From contig BCJJ01000055.1 in the NCBI GenBank assembly GCA_039545355.1, positions 1 through 62,749 on the forward strand: a DNA stretch of 62,749 nucleotides, read 5' to 3'. The number at the start of each line of letters is the position of its first letter. Positions within the stretch are counted from its first letter, which is position 1. Under the pieces are notes generated by a model. It worked only from the letters and a program-made list of their open reading frames with translations. It was not told where the DNA came from and did not search any database. Both the position numbers and the translations under genes were made by a program. Origin of the DNA: Trichosporon coremiiforme. Lineage: Eukaryota; Basidiomycota; Tremellomycetes; Trichosporonales; Trichosporonaceae. Positions 1 through 11,500 of this stretch are shown here, piece by piece.

Positions 1-91
1 ATGAGTTATGGATCAGAACATGAGCCACGGCGAGGTTGACGATGACGGGACCGTGCGCATCCGTTCGACTTAACCTGTGACCCTAGTTTAC

Positions 92-1434
92 GCGGCGGGG
101 AGCTCCGCGACGTACAGCGTCTGCGAGTTGCCGGCGATCGTCGCCGTCGCAGCCCACAGGCACGCGGAGAAGTAGAGACCCGCGAAGCGGTTCTGGCCCT
201 TGCGCGGGTCGACGTAGTACATGCAGCCCCAGAGCAGCATCGAGATGGCCTGGAACGAGTACGACGTTGTGACGAACGGCCGGCGGCCGTAGCGGTCAAA
301 CACGCTCATCATGAACAGGACGACGACGCACTGCACCGTGCTCGTGATGACGATGACTTGGAACGGGTTGCTGAACCCGGCGTAGGCGTAGGTCAGGGGA
401 GCGAACGAGTAGAGCAGGGGGAAGCCGCCGAGCTGCACCGAAGCCGAGATGATCGTGGCCGAGATGGTGCGCTTGCCGTTCGTGCCCTTCCAGAGGTCGG
501 TCCAGCCCGAGGCCTTGTTGGCCTGGATCTGGGAACGCTCGTGCTCAACCGTGCGCACGATGATCGCGTACTCCTCCTCAAAGTCGTAGCCGTGCACGCC
601 TCCGTACAGTCGACGCAGAACCTTCATCGCGTTGTCTTTGTCGCCGTGGCGGGCGTAGAACCAGGGCGACTCGGGGACGATCACGAAGCAGAGGAGCATG
701 AAGCCGACGGGTCCCCAGGTCGCGTAGATCGGCAGGTGCCAGTTGAGCGGGTGGCGCTTCGTGAGCTCGTTCATCATGACGGAGGCAAGCAGAGTTGCAA
801 TAGCGCCCCAGAAGATGGCCGCCGAGAGGACGAGACCACGGACACGGGTCGGGCAGATCTCCATGCCGTACGGGGCAACAATGACACCGATGATACCGAT
901 ACCGGCGCCCATGAAGATCTGGCCGACGAGCCACACGCCCTTCGAGTTGGCCGTCGTCAGGCAGATCATGGAGCATGCGGTGAACAGCCATGCAAGCAGG
1001 AGCGAGAGCTTGCGTCCGAAACGGTCCGCAAACCAAGTGATCGAGAGCATGGCAATGATGCCGCCCGCGCTACCGACGGCGCCCCACGCAGAGATCCAGT
1101 TAGGGTCAAGAATGGTCGAACCGAGCATGCCGATCGGGTCGCCGAACTGCTTGATGAAGCCGGGGTTCACGAGAATCGCGCCGGTCACGACCATAGTGAA
1201 GTACTCGAGCATGCGGCCGGTGAAGATGCAGAAGCAGTAAAAGAGCGCCTTGCGGAACGTCCACAGCGCCTGCCCGATGGTGAGATTGTCGAAGCGCGAC
1301 TTGTACAGCGAGCCGGCGTCGATGCTTGACTGCCATTCCTTCTTGTCGATTTCCATGTTGTCGAGCTCGAGGTCCTGGACAGTCTTCTCGATGGCGTTGA
1401 GAGTGGCAGTGGATGATGTTGATCTTGGACTCAT
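92..1434 (-). CDS. MFS sugar transporter (3' part outside window)
   Basis: Membrane carrier of the major facilitator superfamily, sugar-porter type, probably importing a sugar at the plasma membrane. The visible 447 codons hold about ten membrane segments. Family signatures are present: ADRFGRK after the second/third span, PESPWFYARHG before the central loop, and FDRYGRRP in the second half, equivalent to the repeated D-R-x-G-R-R motif of sugar porters. The ATG at 1434 begins a hydrophilic N-terminus typical of the family. The reading frame runs into a stop at 88, but just before it, after VAELPA, there is a GTAAAC donor (G at 91). The family normally continues with an Arg-rich loop and further spans, so I infer an intron starting at 91 and remaining exons beyond the left edge. 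A possible TATA-like CATATATG lies near 1591-1598. The substrate cannot be told. Confidence 0.85.
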
Positions 1435-3769
1435 CGTGAAAGTCGTTCGGTCGCCCCTTTCGTCGTTCCTTTCGATGCTTCCTCGTGTGCTCGTCTGGTC
1501 TTCGTGCGATCGTACTCCTCCGCTTTCGGCACGGAAGGGCTCTAGGGCTAGCGAAAACGACCCACCCTTGTCTTAGCATGCGTCCCATTCATATATGCTT
1601 AACCCGCGCGGTGATGATGGCCAGCAAATGGGCAGCACTCTGTGAATTACACTGTCGAGCGGACCGAACCTTAAACAATAGGAGTACGAGTCGCAGCGGT
1701 CCCGTCGTGCTCACAGGTCGAGGTCACTCCACAAACCCAACATGTACTGCGAGATTGCTAGTCTGCAGGTGAGCTGCTCCATTCGGTGCTGCGATGGGAG
1801 CGTTGCTGCCGGATGCAGCACGACAGCCGCGCTTGGCGGTAGGAGTGAAAGCATGAAAAGCGATGTTAAGGTTGAAGACCCCACCTGTTTTGGAGTGGTG
1901 TACGGCAGAGGCTGAATCGCAGGCGATCTGCAGCGGAGACACATGAGTGCGGTATGCGAAAGGTGATCCCACCCAGGTGGTCCAGGTGCGCCAGGTGTAA
2001 CCAGGTCAGCCAGGTCCGCCGAGGTCCCACCGGTAGGGCTCGGCGCCGCTTCCCAGAGTTTCAAGAGGACGCGGAGAAACGGCTCTCGGGGTGACATGAC
2101 GGCACGGCAGCGATACCCAGAGCTTGTCGGTACCTGACACGGTCTCAAACCCCCTCGCGAGGTGGTTTATCACCGCCAGGTACGCTCTGTCATTGGCCAG
2201 GGAGTGCTCAGACGGAGCGATGTGCACGAGCAAAGCAGGTGCATGGCTGGGTTGATCGCCAAGTAACTCTGGGGGGTAAGTTTGGACTGAACTGTATGTC
2301 ACGTTCAAGAGCATATGAGCAATTCATCGAGACATGAATGCTGACGCTGGCACGAGGATCCGTCCTCCCTGGTGGCCCTGGCCGCGCGACGCCTGCATCT
2401 GAGACTGCCTGTGTTTGGGCAGGGAAACCCGGGCCGTCACGTTTGTGAATTGCTCGACCTCCCGCCGAAATATATCCGTCCATCCTCCCCCCATGCACTG
2501 TGCACGCTGGGCATAAAGCCAAAGCATAACGATGCGCCTCCTCCGCAATCTTCATGTTCTGCGCACGTCGATGGGATGCCGCAGAAAGTGACGGAACCAC
2601 TGGAGGAACAGATAAAGGCGGGGCTCTCGGGTTCGGACGGTCTAGATAATGAACACCGCGCAGGGACTGACGGGGATATACCGACGCCACCACTTGTTCT
2701 CCCTGCGGGGAAGCAGTGGATCGACGCACAGGTTGGACAACCTCCCTCCGTCAGACAGCGAGATGTTGTCCCTGTCACGGATGGCCGGAATAGGCACAGG
2801 CCCGAGGTCCCGACACCGATGCCCACTAGCACGCTCCACCACCCCGTCTGACGGGATTCGAACAACCGCAGTGACCCGCATGCAGCATGCATGCGCGGCC
2901 GTGTCGAAAGCTCGCTAGCGCGTCGCCGCGTCTGCCGCGGTGTCATGACGTCGAAGTTGGCGACACGGTGTTGACGCCGGCTGCGACCGACTGCGCCTGA
3001 AGTCCCGTTGGCTGGGCGAACCGTCGTCCCGAGACATGATCCTATCTGCCGGAGCGAGTTCCGAGTCATGCTCAGAACTCTGATACAGACTGTGACCACC
3101 CGCAATATGCTGGAGCCCTGCAGTGAGTCCACAGTCAGTCAACCCGTTTGTAAGGCAGAATGAGCACGTGTTCACTTTTTGCCGCCAGCAGGTCTGTTGT
3201 CGAAGAGCCTCATCGCTGGTCGCAGATTCATGGACACGGCCCGAGACCCGTCGCTCCGTAGCAAGCGGAAGCAAACGAGCTACTAAGGCGCTGTTTATCA
3301 GCGGAAGCAGAACGCGAACAGCTTGCTCGAGACGCGAACAGTCGCTCGAAGAGTTAGCAACCTCGTCTCTCATCCCTTCGCAGCTACTCGGCATTAAGCC
3401 GTTGCCCACAACAAATTCCCCTCAGAACACGCCTGCAGTAGGACGCACAGGACTCTGCTGACTGTATTGGAGCAGTCACCGTCGTGTCACCGGTTATGAC
3501 CGTGGCGTTGGTGGCTTGAGCGATAAGCAAGAGAGATAAAGTCGTTGCCCACTTTTGGCGCCCACGATCTCGAGTTCTAACGATAACTGTGATGCCCATG
3601 GTCTCTCTTACCATCATGGAGCATGATCACTGCAGGTGACGATAGGAGGTCGCCGAAGCCTTGTTGAATCCGTTCTTAGAGAGATAAGGACGCTTCGAGA
3701 TGACGGCGACCGCGATACAAAAGGATGCCAACTTGAGGGAGGACGAAGCAACAACGACAGGAGCCTGCG
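1435..3769. other. intergenic region, no supported gene
   Basis: The 2.3 kb between the divergently transcribed transporter and the amine oxidase. Several open frames up to 231 codons occur on both strands, but they start at non-ATG codons, overlap each other antisense and show no recognisable domain. It probably carries both promoters. A T-arm-like string near 2845 does not fold into a tRNA. Confidence 0.5.
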
Positions 3770-6088
3770 ATGCTGGTCCCAACCCTGACCATCTCTCTGC
3801 TGGGAGCTGCGGCTCTAGCAGCCCCTATGCCGAAGAGCGACAATGTCCGACGCCCTGGCTGGCGCGGCCACGCCCATCGCCGCGACATCGACCACCCTCT
3901 GAACCCCGCCCCTCTTATCACCGCGCCAAAGGCCAACCCCTGGGTCTACCTCTCCAACGACGAAGCCGCAGGTGTCATCGGGTACCTCCATGATCAACCT
4001 GACTTGAACCTCACCTCCGTCGAGGACGCCGGCGCATGGGACAACACCATCATGGTCGTCGACGTCCTCCCTCCTCCGAAGCAGGAGGCCTTGGCCTTCC
4101 TCGACTCGGGCGGCCCCGCTCCAGGCCGCTACGCCGTCGCTTCGCTCATGTTCGGCGCGACCCTGGAGCCTTACGTGCAGGAATACGTCGTCGGGCCCCT
4201 CCCCGTGTCTAACGCGACGACGCACAAGCCCCTCGTGCACAACGGTGGCGACAAGATTCGCGTCTACGACATGGACGACTCGTACGGTTTCAACGTCAAG
4301 ATTGCAATGGAGATGAAGGACATTGTCAGCGACCTGCTGAACGCGACGATCGAGACCGAGGAAGACCTGTCCGAAACCTTCTCGCTGTGGGGCATCGATC
4401 CGCTCTGGCACCAAGAGGGCCGCGTCATCAACTGGGTGCAGTTCTGGCGCAAGCCCACGAACGGTTTTGACGGCCAGACCCTCCTCCCGCAAGGCCTGTA
4501 CCTCATGACCGACATCACAGGCCGCGACGAGTCAAAGTGGAAGCTGAAAGGAATTCTATACGCCGACGAGTTTTACAAGTCGATCGCCGAGTTCCGCAGG
4601 GCCTGGCGCAGGAAAGGCTTCCTCAAGCTCGAGCCCAACTACGTCGGCGACTGGATCGGGACCGACCAGGCCGGCGAGCCGTACCCGCTCGACACGCTGC
4701 CGCCGCCCAAGAGCGTGCAGGACAAGCAGCGGTTCTCCGTCGACGAGGAGCAAAAGTACGTGGAATGGGGAGGCTTCTCCTTCTACGTCACCTTCACGCG
4801 TGACACGGGGCTCCGGCTGTACGACATCAAGTTCCAAGGCGAGCGCATCCTCTACGAGCTCGGACTTCAGGAGGCCATCGCGCACTACGCCGGCAACGAC
4901 CCGACCCAGTCCGGCACCAGCTACCTCGACACCTACTACGGCTTCGGGCCGTTCGCCTTCAGCATGGTGCCGGGCTTTGACATGCCCACGCACGCGTACT
5001 GCATGGCCAGCGCGTTCCACGCGAGCGAGATCTCCAAGAAGCACCGCTGCGGCATCGCCATCTTCGAGGAAGACCAAAATTTCGTCCTCCAGCGGCACTC
5101 GAGCTCCGAGTACATATCCGCAACCAAGAACATCGGCCTGGTGGTCAGATCAGTTGCGTCTGTGGGGAACTACGACTACACCACGAGCGTGATTTTGACG
5201 ATGGATGGCAGTATCGAGGTTTTGGTCCAGGCAAGCGGCTATATTCAGTCAGCCTTCCACTACAGCAATGGCGATTATGGATACAGAATCCACGACAACC
5301 TCTCCGGGTCCATGCACGACCATGTGCTCACGTTCAAGGCCGACTTCGACATCGGGGGAACGGCGAACACGCTGGTGAAGCACAGTTTCGAGCCGGTGAC
5401 GAAAAAGTACAAGTGGAACAAGAAACCGCGCAAGACGATGCACATTGCGCGCTCGGAGATCACGAATGAGCGTGAGGGATCGCAGAACTGGGGCGCGAAC
5501 GGCAAGGATCAGGTTCTCGTAGTGAACAAGGAAGACAAGAACAAGTGGGGCGAGGCGCGGGGATACAAGATGATGCCGTCCCGCGGCGGCGGGATGCACC
5601 TCACGATCCAGGAGTCGCCGAACCTCGTCAACTCGGCGGCGTTCGGGACCCATGGCTACTACGTGACCAAGGTGAAGGACAGCGAGACACGCGTCGCGTC
5701 GGCGTGGAACGCGTTCGACCCTGCCCGCCCCCTTATCGACTTCGGCAAGTTTCTCGACGGCGAGAACATTGAGCAGGAAGACATCGCCGTCTGGTTCAAC
5801 CTTGGCATGCACCACGTGCCGCACACTGGTGACCTGCCCAACACGGTCATGACGACGGCGCAGAGCGGCATGATCCTGACCCCGCACAACATGTTCCTCT
5901 CTGATCCGTCGCGCCGCTCCTCGCAGCAGATCCGCATCAACTACACCCCGGACAACGTGACCGAGGTCGAGACCTTCGGCTCTACTCTTGACCCAGCATG
6001 GGACCCGTACTCGTACCTCGGCGACGTCGCCGTGCGCAAGTTCCCCTACGATCCTCTTAACCCATTCAATGACACGGAATCGATCTAA
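3770..6088 (+). CDS. secreted copper amine oxidase
   Basis: A 772-residue copper/topaquinone amine oxidase that oxidatively deaminates primary amines to aldehydes, releasing ammonia and hydrogen peroxide. The first 17 residues form a signal peptide ending in an Ala-rich stretch (LGAAALAA), so the enzyme is likely secreted or vacuolar. Catalytic landmarks are all visible: the proposed base Asp387 in YLDTYYGFG, the cofactor-forming Tyr468 in VGNYDY (consensus N-Y-D/E-Y), and the copper ligands His516 and His518 (HDH) plus His681/682 in HHVPH. The N2/N3 domains precede the catalytic beta-sandwich. Total length is slightly above the usual 650-760. It is a single exon, unlike most genes here. Several N-x-S/T sites fit secretion. 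The start is the first ATG that gives a signal peptide. No specific substrate can be assigned. Confidence 0.95.
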   Translation: MLVPTLTISLLGAAALAAPMPKSDNVRRPGWRGHAHRRDIDHPLNPAPLITAPKANPWVYLSNDEAAGVIGYLHDQPDLNLTSVEDAGAWDNTIMVVDVLPPPKQEALAFLDSGGPAPGRYAVASLMFGATLEPYVQEYVVGPLPVSNATTHKPLVHNGGDKIRVYDMDDSYGFNVKIAMEMKDIVSDLLNATIETEEDLSETFSLWGIDPLWHQEGRVINWVQFWRKPTNGFDGQTLLPQGLYLMTDITGRDESKWKLKGILYADEFYKSIAEFRRAWRRKGFLKLEPNYVGDWIGTDQAGEPYPLDTLPPPKSVQDKQRFSVDEEQKYVEWGGFSFYVTFTRDTGLRLYDIKFQGERILYELGLQEAIAHYAGNDPTQSGTSYLDTYYGFGPFAFSMVPGFDMPTHAYCMASAFHASEISKKHRCGIAIFEEDQNFVLQRHSSSEYISATKNIGLVVRSVASVGNYDYTTSVILTMDGSIEVLVQASGYIQSAFHYSNGDYGYRIHDNLSGSMHDHVLTFKADFDIGGTANTLVKHSFEPVTKKYKWNKKPRKTMHIARSEITNEREGSQNWGANGKDQVLVVNKEDKNKWGEARGYKMMPSRGGGMHLTIQESPNLVNSAAFGTHGYYVTKVKDSETRVASAWNAFDPARPLIDFGKFLDGENIEQEDIAVWFNLGMHHVPHTGDLPNTVMTTAQSGMILTPHNMFLSDPSRRSSQQIRINYTPDNVTEVETFGSTLDPAWDPYSYLGDVAVRKFPYDPLNPFNDTESI

Positions 6089-6272
6089 CTTGCTTTCGAG
6101 GTGAAGCGCTCGATGAAGTAGTTGAGTTGAAGATGAGGATGCAGCCATTGTCAATGTCGACCCGGCCACGTGACTGATCATAGCCGTGAAGCTCTTGCAT
6201 GAAGCTGGAGCTAAAGGCCGGCCCTGTTAGCACTTTAGACCGTCCTCTTTGCAGTACACGTGTTCAAAAACG

Positions 6273-6352
6273 TGAGATGTCGGGGATTCGAACCCCGGTA
6301 AGCTGCTATTCCGCATGGAAGGCAGCCATCTTAACCACTGGATCAACATCCC
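6273..6352 (-). tRNA. tRNA-Gly (anticodon UCC)
   Basis: Cloverleaf with acceptor GGGATGT/ACATCTC, three-pair D stem ATC/GAT, anticodon stem GCTGC/GCAGC, loop CTTCCA and T arm GGGG-TTCGAAT. Exons are 72 nt and an 8-nt intron follows position 37. A T5 Pol III terminator (A-run at 6266-6270) lies three bases past the 3' end. A second copy lies at 60485-60567. Confidence 0.96.
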
Positions 6353-8360
6353 GGCGCCGCTCGATGGCGCTGACGGAAGCCGGGCGGCGCCGGCCGGACA
6401 GGAGGGCATCGGTGCGAAAACCCACCAATTAGGAAACCTGCCGGAACCCACTTGGAAGAAGGCTGCAACTGAACAACATGATGGACGGAGAGGCGTGCTG
6501 TCACGTACGTGGTAGACCGGGCACCGATGCGGCTGGAAGAGGTAGATGGGGTGACTGAACTGGGCGCTGGCTGAGACAGGGGGGTGGGGCGTGAGTTGGG
6601 CGGGATGTCCCTTCGGTGTCTCGCGACTTGCGCCGACGGAGGTCTGTGCCGCACTTGTGTCGGCAGTGGTACGATAAGCACCGTGTCGGTCGGCATGCGG
6701 GGTTATAGTGCAGATCATGGCATTCGAAACTGTCTAGGTTAGATCCAGAACAGTTCGCACAGCGGGGTGGGTGTCGGGTGGAGGAGACTCGGAAGCGGTG
6801 TGGGAGGATGCCGCATCAGAGTGGGCGGGACTGGGTGAAGCCGGCATCCTGAAGTTCCCTAGTCGGCAGGGTAGACGGAGTGAAGAGACGGCAGCCGGGA
6901 ATGAGACGGCCAAGGGTTGAACTTGAGAGAGCGACCACACTCGTCGCACGACTCAGACCTTTCCGGGCCCCGGGGGTTCAAAGGTCTGTGCATCAGTCCT
7001 AAAGCGACGTGAACCTGTGGAATGTGGGACACGGGCTGTGAAAGAGTGTGCCCTGCAACCAAGCCGCAGCGCGCACAGACCACTGGGTCGGTGAGCCCCT
7101 AAAGGCCTAAAGATGCCGAAGGAGCAAGTGCGATCACGACGAATGTAGGGGATCGGAGACGAGCGGTCACTGTCACGGCACTTAAACTGTTGACGGGTGG
7201 GGAGCCCCTTTCCGACCCCGCCGACGCTTGGACAAAACTTCATATCGTGATTCATCAAAGTAGATCTGTCATGCACACGGCAGGGGTCATGTAGCATTGT
7301 GGGCTGGAAGCAATGATGGCCCGCACCCCCGTTTCGGCTGCCGACAGGAAGCGGACGGATGCAGCTCGGCCGAAGGCCGCGAGGGGCAAACCTGCCATGC
7401 AATACTGTGGGTCTGGACGTAGGGGATTGGCGGTCCTTCTGGCTTTGTTCCCCTCCACTGATGCTTAGCCCCCCAATAGAACTTCTCCACACCATGTGGC
7501 GTGTCTCGCGCCGTTGCGCCCGGAACAATGGGGCCAAAACCCCGTGTATTCATCTGCAATGAATTCTACACAGCTGACAGAAGGAAGTACGTGGGTGAGG
7601 GTGATGGGGACAATGAATAGCGTGAGCGCGATGTCGAAAATCGACAGAGAACATTATGTTAAGCACCGTCCCATGATGTGCTAGAGTATTCAGGGGAAGT
7701 CCACAGACAGCATCGCTGATAAGGACGGGTCGGTCAATTTTGATGTCCAGGGTAACCGATCGGTAAACATATGCCAAGGATGTTCGAGTACTGCAAACGA
7801 GTTGACATCCCTCGACGCCGCCGTTGCAGCCAATTGGAGACTCACCGTGGCCAAGTCCTGTCCACTGATCCGCACCCAGTCTCATGGAAACTGCTGAACC
7901 AGTCAGAGTCTGGAGAAGCTGAGGATGCACCCAGTCATCATGAAAGGAGTTGACACTATCAACCGGAAGAGCGGTCGCATGACGGCTTTCAGTGGGTGAG
8001 CGTTGGTAGCGACGCTCCCCACGCCCGATGGACACCGGGCATCGTACCGAAAAGGAAATCGGGCCGAGACTCAGGTCGAGCCTGAAGGAGTGATAGATGC
8101 TGCACATGGCTGTGCTGGCAACCCTGAGGCGCAGTGTTAGGGGTCTCTGGTCGTGTCAGATCAAAAGTTGAAGGGCTGAGGGGCGGCCGGCGGACCAGCT
8201 GCCGAGTCAGAAGATCTTTGTGTGTGTGTCGCACCGGCTGTAGAATAGATTGCTACCAACTGGACAAACGTCTCCCAACGTCAGGTAGAGCGCATTGTGA
8301 ACGCCCGGGACTTCTCCAATCCCAACGGCCTTCGTGCGGTCTCCAGAATGGCCAAAAAGC
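6353..8360. other. intergenic region between tRNAs
   Basis: About 2 kb with no convincing coding sequence. The open frames (up to 194 codons) mostly lack ATG starts and overlap antisense. The first bases next to the tRNA are GC-rich, with GGCGCC at 6353-6358, like the upstream flanks of other tRNAs here. Confidence 0.5.
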
Positions 8361-8448
8361 AGCCTACTACAGGGGTCGAACCTGCGACCGTTGGCGTTAT
8401 CTGGATGGGAACCGAAAACCAACGCTCTGGCCACTGAGCTAAGTAGGC
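8361..8448 (-). tRNA. tRNA-Arg (anticodon UCG)
   Basis: Acceptor GCCTACT/AGTAGGC, D stem GCTC/GAGC, anticodon stem TTGGT/GCCAA with loop TTTCGG giving anticodon TCG, T arm GCAGG/CCTGT. A 15-nt intron follows position 37. T5 terminator at 8354-8358. The related copy at 55633-55720 has changes in the acceptor and T stem and a different intron sequence. Confidence 0.94.
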
Positions 8449-8774
8449 GGAAGGTGATGGAAATCACGCCGACAGGCGGCCCACGCGGAGCGCTATGCTC
8501 ACATCAGCCGAAAGGTAGTCGGATGGGGTAAGGTGGGTGTTGTAACGCCTTGGTGTGGAGTCAGAGCGTGCTTCCCTGGCGTAGTACCTTGAGCAACGAC
8601 CGGTCCAATAGGCATTTTCCCGAAGTTGACTAGGCGGGCTTGATTTGGCGACCATCATGCCCTTTCGCGACCTCGCTTCCCCATTACCCAGCCTGTGTCG
8701 AGAGCATAAGGCGTCGAGGACAGCGCCGGGGGCGCCGCCGCCGAGTCCGCGCTGTCGCCGAAGACTCCCGTCCC

Positions 8775-8867
8775 GGCCGCTTAGCTCAGCTGGTTAGAGC
8801 ATCGTACTAATATTCAGAGGGATATCAGTCCATGCGGAGGTCGGCAGTTCGATCCTGTCAGTGGTCA
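8775..8867 (+). tRNA. tRNA-Ile (anticodon AAU), copy 1
   Basis: Acceptor GGCCGCT/AGTGGTC, D stem GCTC/GAGC, loop CTAATA giving anticodon AAT, T arm GGCAG/CTGTC, discriminator A. The 74-nt exons are identical in the copies I compared directly. Intron 19 nt. T4 run at 8899-8902. GGCGCC sits at 8731-8736, 39 bp upstream. Confidence 0.96.
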
Positions 8868-9408
8868 GAGAGTGCTTGCAAACGACGAGCGCGTTTCCTT
8901 TTGTTGTTGGACGGGCGAAGTGTGGCAGACAAGATGGGTGGTGGGGTGGGAATCGGCGGGTGACGGTCGTAGCAACACAAGACAGCATGGCGGTGAGATT
9001 TAGCTCCGTGCCTTGTCATCTTTCGGGAATTTGGACGAAGTCACACCAATGGCCTGTCGTTCGAGGTAGGTGAAATGATAGCACTGATCGACTCTCGAGG
9101 GGAAGCTGCCGAGTTTAAGGTATGAGACGCGCGACATGGGTTGGTGTGAGAAGACGAAACATGCACGGGCCTGTTTGGTCAGAAGCAAAGTCTCAGCAGC
9201 CGATCACACGCGGATGTTTCCCACCCTCAGGGGATGATAAGGGTCGGGGTCCGCTGTCTCTGAATGCTATTCACCACTACTTCCACCACCCCAGCCATAC
9301 CCCAAGTCCTTCTTGTGCCGCGCAACACGAACGCGGGACCGGCAACCACCCGGCGAGAGGCAAGCCCGCCGCCGTCGTTCCCCTCTCGATCTTGGCCTAC
9401 CTCGTCTC
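8868..9408. other. spacer between tandem tRNA-Ile genes
   Basis: 540 bp without a supported gene. The end nearest the next tRNA contains a CCGCCGCCGTC block that recurs before tRNA-Ile copy 3, suggesting the tRNA and part of its upstream flank were duplicated together. Confidence 0.5.
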
Positions 9409-9502
9409 GGCCGCTTAGCTCAGCTGGTTAGAGCATCGTACTAATAATCGGCCTGATTATCAGTCCATGCGGAGGTCGGCAGTTCGATCCTGTCAGTGGT
9501 CA
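9409..9502 (+). tRNA. tRNA-Ile (anticodon AAU), copy 2
   Basis: Same exons as copy 1, with a 20-nt intron of different sequence. T5 terminator at 9534-9538. A CCGCCGCCGTC block lies about 40 bp upstream. Confidence 0.96.
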
Positions 9503-9936
9503 AGGAGTGTTCGTGAACAGCGAGCGCGACAACTTTTTGCTTCATGTGTTCGGCTTCAGACGCAGCGAATGCCTGCAGGCGATCCTAAGACATCTTAACC
9601 TACAGGGCTGCGCTCGCAAGAGAGCATCAAATTTGAACTATCACCGGTTCAATACCAAAACAAGAGGCGGATGGGTGTGGCACGAATATGTCACTGGAAT
9701 CATGGAATACTGCTGATGGCTCGTTACGAGCGCCTCAGTGGCAGCGGTGCTCGGAGCCGGCGATGCCACGCCCACTATTTCCTCGTACGTGCTCCTGTCG
9801 CCAGGGATATCTCAACTTTGGGCACCCAAGTGCCTCGAACAATGATGTCAAGCATGCAAAGCATGGTCCGTGGCAGATGGGTCCCGGAAAGCACCGCCGC
9901 CGTCTTTGGTCCGCTGGGGGTCCTCCCGGGTGTCTC
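9503..9936. other. spacer between tandem tRNA-Ile genes
   Basis: 434 bp with no supported gene. The downstream end carries the CCGCCGCCGTC block at about 9894-9904. Confidence 0.5.
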
Positions 9937-10030
9937 GGCCGCTTAGCTCAGCTGGTTAGAGCATCGTACTAATACTCCGAGCGAGGATTAGTCCATGCGG
10001 AGGTCGGCAGTTCGATCCTGTCAGTGGTCA
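9937..10030 (+). tRNA. tRNA-Ile (anticodon AAU), copy 3
   Basis: Third tRNA-Ile in the same orientation, with the same exons and a 20-nt intron of its own sequence. T5 terminator at 10059-10063. Confidence 0.96.
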
Positions 10031-10307
10031 AGCATGCTCTCGTAAAAGAGCGTGTCTCTTTTTCTCATGTTGAGACCGAGGTGCGCTGAGAAATCGAGTT
10101 TTGGAGTGGATGATCTTGACGATCGGCTGGATGGATGAACCGCGGAATGTGACGCTAAGATCTGCATTCGGTTTCAGGTTGATTGCCGAAGTCGGCTACC
10201 ATCGACTGAGCCTACGTTGCAGCTAAGTGCCAGGGTAGGCGATCCTCCAAGACCTTGAAAGCTGATACATGCTCCGGTCAAGAAAAGGCATGCACGCAAG
10301 CAAAAGC

Positions 10308-10386
10308 AATCCGCTGAGGGGGTCGAACCCTCGACCGCCGGCGCCCTCTCCGGAAGCCGACACTCGTACCACTGAGTTAAGCGGAC
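10308..10386 (-). tRNA. tRNA-Arg (anticodon CCG), copy 1
   Basis: Acceptor GTCCGCT/AGCGGAT, closed by a G-T wobble at 1-72. D stem ACTC/GAGT, anticodon stem TCGGC/GCCGG with loop TTCCGG giving CCG, T arm GAGGG/CCCTC. Intron 6 nt. T4 run at 10302-10305. Same-strand duplicate 140 bp away. Confidence 0.94.
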
Positions 10387-10525
10387 TGATTGGTTGAGCC
10401 ATTGTTCACGTCACCGACGCCACATGGGGCTACCAACCCATCCGACGGGTGCGAGAGACAGCAACCAGCTGCGCTGGGGAGGTCCAGTGTAGCGCAAGTA
10501 CCCTGAAGACTGCAAAAAGCGATGT

Positions 10526-10605
10526 AATCCGCTGAGGGGGTCGAACCCTCGACCGCCGGCGCACCCATCCGGAAGCCGACACTCGTACCACTGAGTTAAG
10601 CGGAC
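10526..10605 (-). tRNA. tRNA-Arg (anticodon CCG), copy 2
   Basis: Exons match copy 1, with a 7-nt intron instead of 6. T5 terminator at 10514-10518. Together the two copies form a tight same-strand pair. Confidence 0.94.
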
Positions 10606-11026
10606 GAAAGCTGATCAAACAACGTTGACGTCAGGCCCCGCCCCCGGGCGCAGATAACTGCATAGCCGCCAGCAAGTTCCCACTAGGCGGTAGTCGTGAC
10701 GCTCAGCTGCCCGTGTCACGGCGATGCCTTCTGCACTGCGCGTGGGGGTTGCTGGATCGCGTTCGGCGAGGAAAACCTACCCCTATCCCGCGCGGTTCTC
10801 TGCGGATGCCACGAAGGAGGCTCTGCTTTCATGTGCAGGAACGTAATACTACCTGGAGATTCGGAAACGCCCCGCGTTGTCATGGAGGACCCTGGTTTCA
10901 CAAACGTGCGTGCCTGAAGTAGTACGGGGCGGCGTCCACACCACGCTCTCTTCAGCACGTTCAATGAGTCCACTACACTCTTCACCAAGATGAAAAAGAG
11001 GTGCACTTGCGACTCGCGCTCGTGCT

Positions 11027-11121
11027 TGACCACTGACAGGATCGAACTGCCGACCTCCGCATGAAACTGATACGATGTCTTCGTATTAGTACGATGCTCT
11101 AACCAGCTGAGCTAAGCGGCC
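11027..11121 (-). tRNA. tRNA-Ile (anticodon AAU), copy 4
   Basis: Same exons as the other Ile copies, with a 21-nt intron, the longest among them. T5 run at 10993-10997. GGCGCC lies at 11160-11165, 39 bp upstream of the 5' end, the same spacing as in copy 1. Confidence 0.96.
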
Positions 11122-11417
11122 GATGATGTTGTTCCCCGCAGCAGAGCCTCGGCGGCGGCGGCGCCGGTGCGAGCGTGGTGGTAGAGCCAGCCGGTCCGCA
11201 CACATTTGTGGTCGTTCCGCACGTGTTGTGGAGGAAACTGTGAGAATAGGGTTAGACTCCCTTGCGGCTCAGCTTCCAACTCTGGACAGCGATGGTAGGG
11301 AGCGGGATGCATGTCTCAATATGGAATCGAGGATATCCGATCAGCCTTTGATTTCCGGATAGCGAACCGGTTATCACGTGACGGCGTGGGCCGAAACACA
11401 TCAGCAGCTGCTGATCA

Positions 11418-11500
11418 TCTTCGCTAGTACATCGGTTAGTATTTCCGCTTTTCAAGTATCTTGGGCGCGGACGAGCGGGGTTCGATTCCCCGGCGGAGAA
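11418..11500 (+). tRNA. tRNA-Glu (anticodon UUC)
   Basis: Acceptor TCTTCGC/GCGGAGA, D stem GTAC/GTAT, anticodon stem TCCGC/GCGGA with loop TTTTCA giving TTC, T arm CGGGG/CCCCG. Intron 11 nt. T4 run at 11521-11524. It differs from the Glu-CUC genes in the anticodon and T stems but shares their acceptor stem. Confidence 0.95.

Noticed and set aside
2830..2880. GTTCGAATCCCG-like string resembling a tRNA T arm
   Set aside because: The five bases on each side do not pair and no cloverleaf fits.
5249..6181. 310-codon minus-strand frame
   Set aside because: Antisense shadow of the copper amine oxidase, rich in Arg, Val and His as expected for reverse frames.
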